Below are positions 20,907 to 24,753 of a stretch of 24,753 bases of DNA, piece by piece. A program made the position numbers and the translations under genes. The number at the start of each line of letters is the position of its first letter. Position 1 is the stretch's first letter. This DNA is from Pseudomonadota bacterium (GTDB lineage: Bacteria; Pseudomonadota; Gammaproteobacteria; Acidithiobacillales; Acidithiobacillaceae): positions 1 to 24,753 of the forward strand of contig JAKCBU010000002.1 in assembly GCA_021839095.1 (NCBI GenBank). Reading direction: 5' to 3'. The notes beneath the pieces are model-generated. The model was not told the origin of the DNA and did not search any database. It saw only the letters and a list, made by a program, of their open reading frames with translations.

Positions 20907-22283
20907 ATGCGATACAATACGTTGGTGTGCAACATCGTGGAAATTGAGCGGCAGGATAATGGGGATTACGCATTGTCCGGCATCGTGCTGCAATCGGTGG
21001 GTGAGGATTTTCGGGCTGACGAGATGCTGTCCGTAGCCGTGAAAGGCAATAAGGCGGAATATCTCGGCGACCTGTCGGCGGGAATCTTCCTGTTGGAAAA
21101 GGTGGACCCGAACACGGGATACTGCCAGTTCCCGACGCGCATTCCCGAAGGCAAGACCGCCATACCGGCGTTGATCGGCCCGCTGCAGGTGTCCTGGACC
21201 GACAACGCCAACAAGTATCAGGTGGTAACCCTCGACAAGGCGGGGCTGGAAGGGGATGCACTCGACAAGGCGAATCGCGTGTCCAAACAGTTTCCGGCCA
21301 CCATGCGCGTGTATCGGGATCTCATCGAGCTGGATGAGGATGGCGCGGCATTGGGCGCACGGGTGACGCCGACCGCACAGTGGCACAAGACGGTTGCGGA
21401 AATGATTCAGGATGATCCGCGTATGACCAGCATCATTGTGCGGGATGGGCGCAACGCCTCGATGGTTCGTCTCGGTTGGGATAAGGACGCCGAGCAGCAT
21501 GTTCTGGTGCCCCCGACCTACAAGGATGGGACGCCGGTGCGCTTTTCCGGGGAATCCGTGGAGATCATTCCGGTACAGCAGATGAATTTCCTCACCAACC
21601 GGTTCAATCCGAAAAAATCGAGTGCCGTGGCCGAAATCAATCATCAGGTCGGCAAGTCGGAGCGGCAACTGGCCTTTGAGGCGAAGCTGTATCCCCAGCG
21701 CGGGAGTTTTGCCAGCGGGGTCGCCATGCTGCGGGACCTGCCATCGGGGGGGCACACGCTGGAGCGGGTGGCGGCGAGTTTTCCGACGTGGCACTACAAG
21801 TCGGTGCCGGGGGCCTTGCATATCCAGGAGAAGCGCCCGGATCAGGTCAATGTCATTGAGACCGTCAAGGACCTGCTCGGCACGCTGGGCGTGCCCCAGG
21901 CGGATATTCAGGCCGTGCTGGAAAAGGTGAAAAACCGTCCTGGACCGACCCATGCGGTGGAGTCCGAGTTGGCCAACGATACCCGTCCGGGCTTGCCGAA
22001 AGCGGGTTATATCGAGGAAACCCAGCGCGCCGCACGGCAGGGGCAGGCGGCCTTGCAGCAGGTGCGTGGAGCGGCGAACGCGTCGGCGGCAACCCGTTCA
22101 CCGTCCACACCTGCGGTAGCAACACCTGCGGTAGCAACACCTGCGGTAGCAACACCTGCGGCGGCAACCCCTGCGGCGGCAACGGCGACGCCGACACCCG
22201 CTGCCCCTGCGGCGGCGGCACCCACGCCACCGGCTCAGGATCTGCCACCGGCCCCGCGCGTGAAATTTGGACGGCGGCGTTGA
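20907..22283 (+). CDS. Conserved-element hypothetical protein with Pro/Ala tail and C-terminal FGRRR (458 aa)
   Basis: ATG 20907 is preceded by AAGGAG with six bases of spacing, 20 bases after the stop of the giant gene. An upstream in-frame extension overlaps the giant gene and lacks an RBS. I do not recognise the family. Residues 1-130 are strand-rich (MRYNTLVCNIVEIE, then YALSGIVLQSV). A middle region contains IIVRDGRNASMVRLGW and a helix-rich part up to about 345. The last 90 residues are a flexible Ala/Pro/Thr tail with five 15-bp repeats and end in FGRRR. No signal peptide or membrane segment is seen, so a cytoplasmic role, perhaps in DNA handling or with the giant protein, is inferred from operon position. 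The same five C-terminal residues close the gene at 22838. Confidence 0.85.
   Translation: MRYNTLVCNIVEIERQDNGDYALSGIVLQSVGEDFRADEMLSVAVKGNKAEYLGDLSAGIFLLEKVDPNTGYCQFPTRIPEGKTAIPALIGPLQVSWTDNANKYQVVTLDKAGLEGDALDKANRVSKQFPATMRVYRDLIELDEDGAALGARVTPTAQWHKTVAEMIQDDPRMTSIIVRDGRNASMVRLGWDKDAEQHVLVPPTYKDGTPVRFSGESVEIIPVQQMNFLTNRFNPKKSSAVAEINHQVGKSERQLAFEAKLYPQRGSFASGVAMLRDLPSGGHTLERVAASFPTWHYKSVPGALHIQEKRPDQVNVIETVKDLLGTLGVPQADIQAVLEKVKNRPGPTHAVESELANDTRPGLPKAGYIEETQRAARQGQAALQQVRGAANASAATRSPSTPAVATPAVATPAVATPAAATPAAATATPTPAAPAAAAPTPPAQDLPPAPRVKFGRRR
22107..22181 (+). repeat. Five tandem 15-bp repeats coding for TPAVA/TPAAA
   Basis: Five contiguous 15-base units like acacctgcggtagca encode TPAVA three times and TPAAA twice (residues 401-425 of the 458-aa protein). 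The first three units are identical. They form a flexible tail ahead of a basic C-terminus. The sequence is unrelated to the LPSAR repeat in the giant gene, although unit length is the same. Confidence 0.92.
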
Positions 22284-22286
22284 GTC

Positions 22287-22841
22287 ATGAGCAATCTTCT
22301 GGAAGCCTTGGCACAAAGGGCGCTGGACCAGCGTCTGGAGCCGGATGGTGGCGACTGGAGCCAGCAGATGTCCGCTCCACCGGCACAGTGGCTGCGCTGG
22401 GCCATGCTCCGCGATGCCGCCACCCTGTTGAGCACCCTGCGTATTCCGGCCTTTGTGACCTTCGCGCAGCGGATGCGGGCGCAGCCGGGGGTGATTACGG
22501 ATATTCACTTCGACGCGTCGCAATTTTACTTTCTAAAGCTCGCCATGGTGGTGGCCAGCCACCGACTGGTGCGGATGCCGGAATATGGTCCGGTGTGGAA
22601 CGGCATTCAGGCTCAGCGACTGGAAATTCGTCAGGTGGCAGATGCCCTGGAACGGGCCGGACGAGGCGAGGACGCGCAGGCATGGCGACGGCGGATGCCC
22701 CCGGTTCTGCGGCGCGAGGACGCCCGCAAAGGGCGTCGTGAGCGTGAGGAAGCAACGGCAGTGCTTCCCGGTCCAGCGCATCCGAATGCGACCCCTCCGG
22801 TTCCCGTGCCGGAGCAGCGCACAGGCGGTATCCGCCCATGA
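22287..22841 (+). CDS. Hypothetical protein (184 aa)
   Basis: ATG 22287 comes three bases after the stop of the preceding gene. The upstream sequence is only weakly Shine-Dalgarno-like, so translational coupling is likely. No family is recognised. The first 135 residues are mostly helical with a Trp/Met/Leu-rich centre (QWLRWAMLRDAATLL, then FYFLKLAMVVASHRL, too interrupted for a clear membrane segment). They are followed by a basic stretch (RRREDARKGRRERE type) and a Pro-rich tail. It overlaps the next gene by ATGA, which supports coordinated synthesis. It may be a conjugation or DNA-processing accessory protein; context is the only evidence. Confidence 0.8.
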   Translation: MSNLLEALAQRALDQRLEPDGGDWSQQMSAPPAQWLRWAMLRDAATLLSTLRIPAFVTFAQRMRAQPGVITDIHFDASQFYFLKLAMVVASHRLVRMPEYGPVWNGIQAQRLEIRQVADALERAGRGEDAQAWRRRMPPVLRREDARKGRREREEATAVLPGPAHPNATPPVPVPEQRTGGIRP

Positions 22842-23806
22842 AAGGCGAGATCATACCGGTGCATCGCAAGGCGCTGCTCAATGCCCTGAAAACGGCGGCG
22901 CATCTGGACCCGGAACGGCTCGACGAAATGCTGCGGGCGGCACAGCAAAGTTTTGTGCAGATGGGGTGGAATACCGCAGACGATCTGTGGACCTTCGGAC
23001 CCTTGCTGGAAATTGCCGGCCGCATGGCGCGTCAAACCGATCAGGTGGATGTTCGGTTGCCCGAATTGGCCAAGAACCTGCATGCGCGTCAGGTGGTTTC
23101 TCCGGAGCGTTTTGGCCTCGACTTCGATCCCGACCAGAGCATCGGTCTGAGCCTGTTGTCCTTGACGGCGCGGGTGGACCGACTGATCGAAAGGGAATCC
23201 TTTGGGCAAAGTCCGGATTGGTGCCGGGACTGGATACTGAACGTGGTCCTGGAAAGCGCCTCCCATTTGTATGCCGAACTGGAACGCACGGATGCGGCGG
23301 CGAGCGCGCGTGCCGATGTGGGGGCGGAAGGCAAGCAGATGGTGCTCCAGGCGGCGATCCGGGAATCCATGAACCTGCTGGAAAACGCCTGGCGTCAGGA
23401 GGCCACCGACTTTGACCGGCAGCGGCGCAGCGGCAATCTGGAAGCCTTGCGGCATTGGTTGGCGGAGTCCCCGTGCCCGGAAAATCAGGCGTTGTCCCGC
23501 ATTCTGGAAAATACCGGCGCGGGGATGGATGCGCTGATTGAGCATCTGGAAACCGTGCGCGCACGGGTGCGGGTCCTGCAAGAGCAGTTGCGCAATGGTA
23601 CGCTGCTCGATCCCGGCGAAGCGCCCCGATCCCCCGCTGGGCATGGGCCACAGCCGGGCACCGTGGAGCCTGCGCCCCATACGGCGGAACCGTCCCCCAC
23701 GCCGGCATCCGCACCCGCCGCCACACCCGACAACGCATCGGGATCCACGGCGCGATCCACGGTCACGACCGTGGCTGGTCGCCGCCATTTTGGTCGCAGG
23801 AGATAG
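22838..23806 (+). CDS. Hypothetical helical protein with C-terminal FGRRR (322 aa)
   Basis: ATG 22838 overlaps the stop of the previous gene in an ATGA, a standard coupling arrangement. Residues 1-255 are predicted helical (LLNALKTAAHLDPERLDEML; LLSLTARVDRLIERE; LEHLETVRARVRVLQEQL, the last a likely coiled coil). From about 260 to 305 a Pro/Ala/Thr/Ser linker follows, and the protein ends RRHFGRRR. The last five residues are identical to those of the 458-aa protein two genes upstream, while the bodies do not look alike. No signal peptide or membrane segment is seen. I do not recognise the family. Confidence 0.85.
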   Translation: MKGEIIPVHRKALLNALKTAAHLDPERLDEMLRAAQQSFVQMGWNTADDLWTFGPLLEIAGRMARQTDQVDVRLPELAKNLHARQVVSPERFGLDFDPDQSIGLSLLSLTARVDRLIERESFGQSPDWCRDWILNVVLESASHLYAELERTDAAASARADVGAEGKQMVLQAAIRESMNLLENAWRQEATDFDRQRRSGNLEALRHWLAESPCPENQALSRILENTGAGMDALIEHLETVRARVRVLQEQLRNGTLLDPGEAPRSPAGHGPQPGTVEPAPHTAEPSPTPASAPAATPDNASGSTARSTVTTVAGRRHFGRRR

Positions 23807-23811
23807 GAGCC

Positions 23812-24294
23812 ATGAGCCATACGAAACCATCCAGGGGTGCCCGCTTCGGCAAAGCGATTTTATGGGGAACCGGTCTGGCCTCGTTGTTGGGCATTGCGCG
23901 GACGATCGCCAGTCCGGTTCGGGATCTCGCAACGGACACCGAGGAAGGCATCCGCCGCCGAACGCCGAGTCTGCGGAATGCCCGTGCATCCTGGCAACTG
24001 GAAACCCGAGAGTCGCCCGAGGATCTTTTTGCCGGCTATGCCAAAAAGATGGACCTGACGGAAACCGCGCGCGTCCGGATGCTGCGGCAATACGAAGTGC
24101 TGACGTGGTTCGGCGTTGCCGCCATGCTGGGCAGTCTGGTGATCGTGTGGTGGAATATTTCGGGGCTGCTGCTCTCGGCCCTTTCCGGACTGTTCACCAT
24201 CGCCTGCGCGTATCGGCGGGACAGTCTGCGGTATCAACGTTTGCCCACATTCGGAAAATGGCTGAGGGAGCGCATGTGGTGGATCTTCGGTTAG
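23812..24294 (+). CDS. Two-TM membrane protein, possibly TraX-like conjugal transfer protein (160 aa)
   Basis: ATG 23812 has AGGAG at 798-802 of the preceding kilobase (23798-23802), nine bases upstream, and follows the previous stop by five bases. Residues 15-35 are mildly hydrophobic. A helix (EDLFAGYAKKMDLTETARVRML) leads to two adjacent membrane segments at about 97-114 and 117-134, and a short basic, Trp-rich tail (FGKWLRERMWWIFG) ends on the cytoplasmic side by the positive-inside rule. The pattern of a short helical head, two close membrane helices and a Trp-rich end resembles small inner-membrane conjugation proteins such as TraX of IncI-type systems. That assignment is from memory of the layout, not from a conserved motif. 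Confidence 0.75.
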   Translation: MSHTKPSRGARFGKAILWGTGLASLLGIARTIASPVRDLATDTEEGIRRRTPSLRNARASWQLETRESPEDLFAGYAKKMDLTETARVRMLRQYEVLTWFGVAAMLGSLVIVWWNISGLLLSALSGLFTIACAYRRDSLRYQRLPTFGKWLRERMWWIFG

Positions 24295-24753
24295 GCATCG
24301 AGCATCTGGCGTCGTGGCTCCACAATTACGACGTCCAGCATCAGGAGGGGCATCGCCAGCGCGTCAAAGCCGCCTTGCAGCGCCTCTATCAGTTGCGCAG
24401 CATGGCCGCAGATCCGGAGTTGCCCGAAGCCCGGAAATTCGCGGCGCAGTTCGCCTACATGCGGCGCATCGAGCCGATGGTGTTCGAGGAAATGATCCTG
24501 GAAGCCTTTCGCCAGCGCGGTTTCATGGTGCGGGCGAACGTGCGCTATACCGGGGATGGCGGCATCGACGGGCGCGTCTGGGTGGAGGACTGGCGACAGA
24601 TCGACCCATGGTTCAGCAAGCGCCAACCGGATCGCATGGTGCGGGGGTGGGCAGGTATCCAGTGCAAGCGCTATGAGGGCGCGGTGCGTCAGGAACACCT
24701 GCGGCAATTCCCGGTGGATCTGGCGAGGGAGGGCCTGGTGGCGGAGATCGGAA
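24276..24753 (+). CDS. Mrr-like PD-(D/E)XK nuclease, 3' end cut by the window
   Basis: An open frame starts at GTG 24276 (or GTG 24279) behind GAGGGAG at 24264-24270, overlaps the end of the membrane protein gene by 19 bases and runs off the window after 159 codons. Residues 1-60 are helical. From 66 the sequence carries IEPMVFEEMILEAF, then RYTGDGGIDGR with the acidic residues D94 and D98, and GIQCKRY with Q129 and K131. This E, D, QxK layout is that of Mrr-type restriction endonucleases, and similar proteins occur in transfer regions of conjugative elements. All core residues are present, so metal-dependent DNA cleavage is plausible. The overlap with the gene before it suggests coupled translation. 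Confidence 0.75.
   Translation, partial: MVDLRLGIEHLASWLHNYDVQHQEGHRQRVKAALQRLYQLRSMAADPELPEARKFAAQFAYMRRIEPMVFEEMILEAFRQRGFMVRANVRYTGDGGIDGRVWVEDWRQIDPWFSKRQPDRMVRGWAGIQCKRYEGAVRQEHLRQFPVDLAREGLVAEIG

Noticed and set aside
22280..22741. ORF starting beside the 184-aa gene in another frame
   Set aside because: It overlaps the 184-aa gene almost entirely and is Gly/Ala/Arg-rich low complexity. The 184-aa frame connects by ATGA to the next gene and has normal composition.
22585..23989. Long alternative-frame ORFs on both strands across the 322-aa gene
   Set aside because: These products are Pro/Arg/Gly/Ser-rich shadows. The 322-aa frame is explained by ATGA coupling, helical composition and a sensible C-terminus.

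Overview
The window is almost entirely coding on the + strand and looks like an operon of a conjugative mobile element (plasmid or integrative conjugative element) from a GC-rich bacterium, probably a proteobacterium. I infer this from the gene types: a giant plasmid/phage-type polyvalent methylase-helicase, a two-TM protein resembling conjugal transfer proteins, and an Mrr-like nuclease, all tightly packed. The sequence does not identify the host species, and I see no rRNA, tRNA, CRISPR array or insertion sequence.

Layout. Positions 1-459 are a non-coding leader dense in inverted repeats; a 20-codon open tail ending at a TGA at 61-63 might be the end of an upstream gene. Positions 460-20886 form one uninterrupted frame of 6,808 codons. 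In order it holds two tandem zincin-like metallopeptidase domains (only the second keeps HExxH), a low-complexity linker, an N6-adenine methylase (EPSMGSG, NPPFG), an SF2/SNF2-type helicase (VGAGKT, DESH, TGTPISN, QRNGR), a coiled-coil region, a DUF2958-like module, about 3,500 residues of mostly unrecognised domains (with internal duplications and Pro/Ala/Glu linkers), and a C-terminal PD-(D/E)XK nuclease resembling YqaJ-type exonucleases. This matches the 'polyvalent proteins' of phages and conjugative elements, which are thought to protect or establish incoming element DNA. Downstream, with short gaps or overlaps, lie four complete genes (458, 184, 322 and 160 aa) and one truncated gene with an Mrr-like nuclease fold.

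The most unusual part is the first 2.1 kb of the giant frame. Three ORFs in the +1-shifted frame (590-832, 1190-1384, 1964-2575) each have a well-spaced Shine-Dalgarno sequence. The last, of 203 aa, has the codon and amino-acid character of a real gene, whereas the giant frame through the same bases is Gly/Ala/Arg/Asp-rich and looks like a shadow. The simplest reading is that a zincin gene, a small gene and a methylase-helicase gene have become joined in one frame that passes through the small gene in an alternative frame. The other two ORFs sit at equivalent places in the two duplicated zincin domains.

Other notable points are an identical C-terminal FGRRR in two otherwise different operon proteins (possibly a secretion or binding signal) and two separate 15-bp tandem repeats encoding Pro/Ala-rich linkers.
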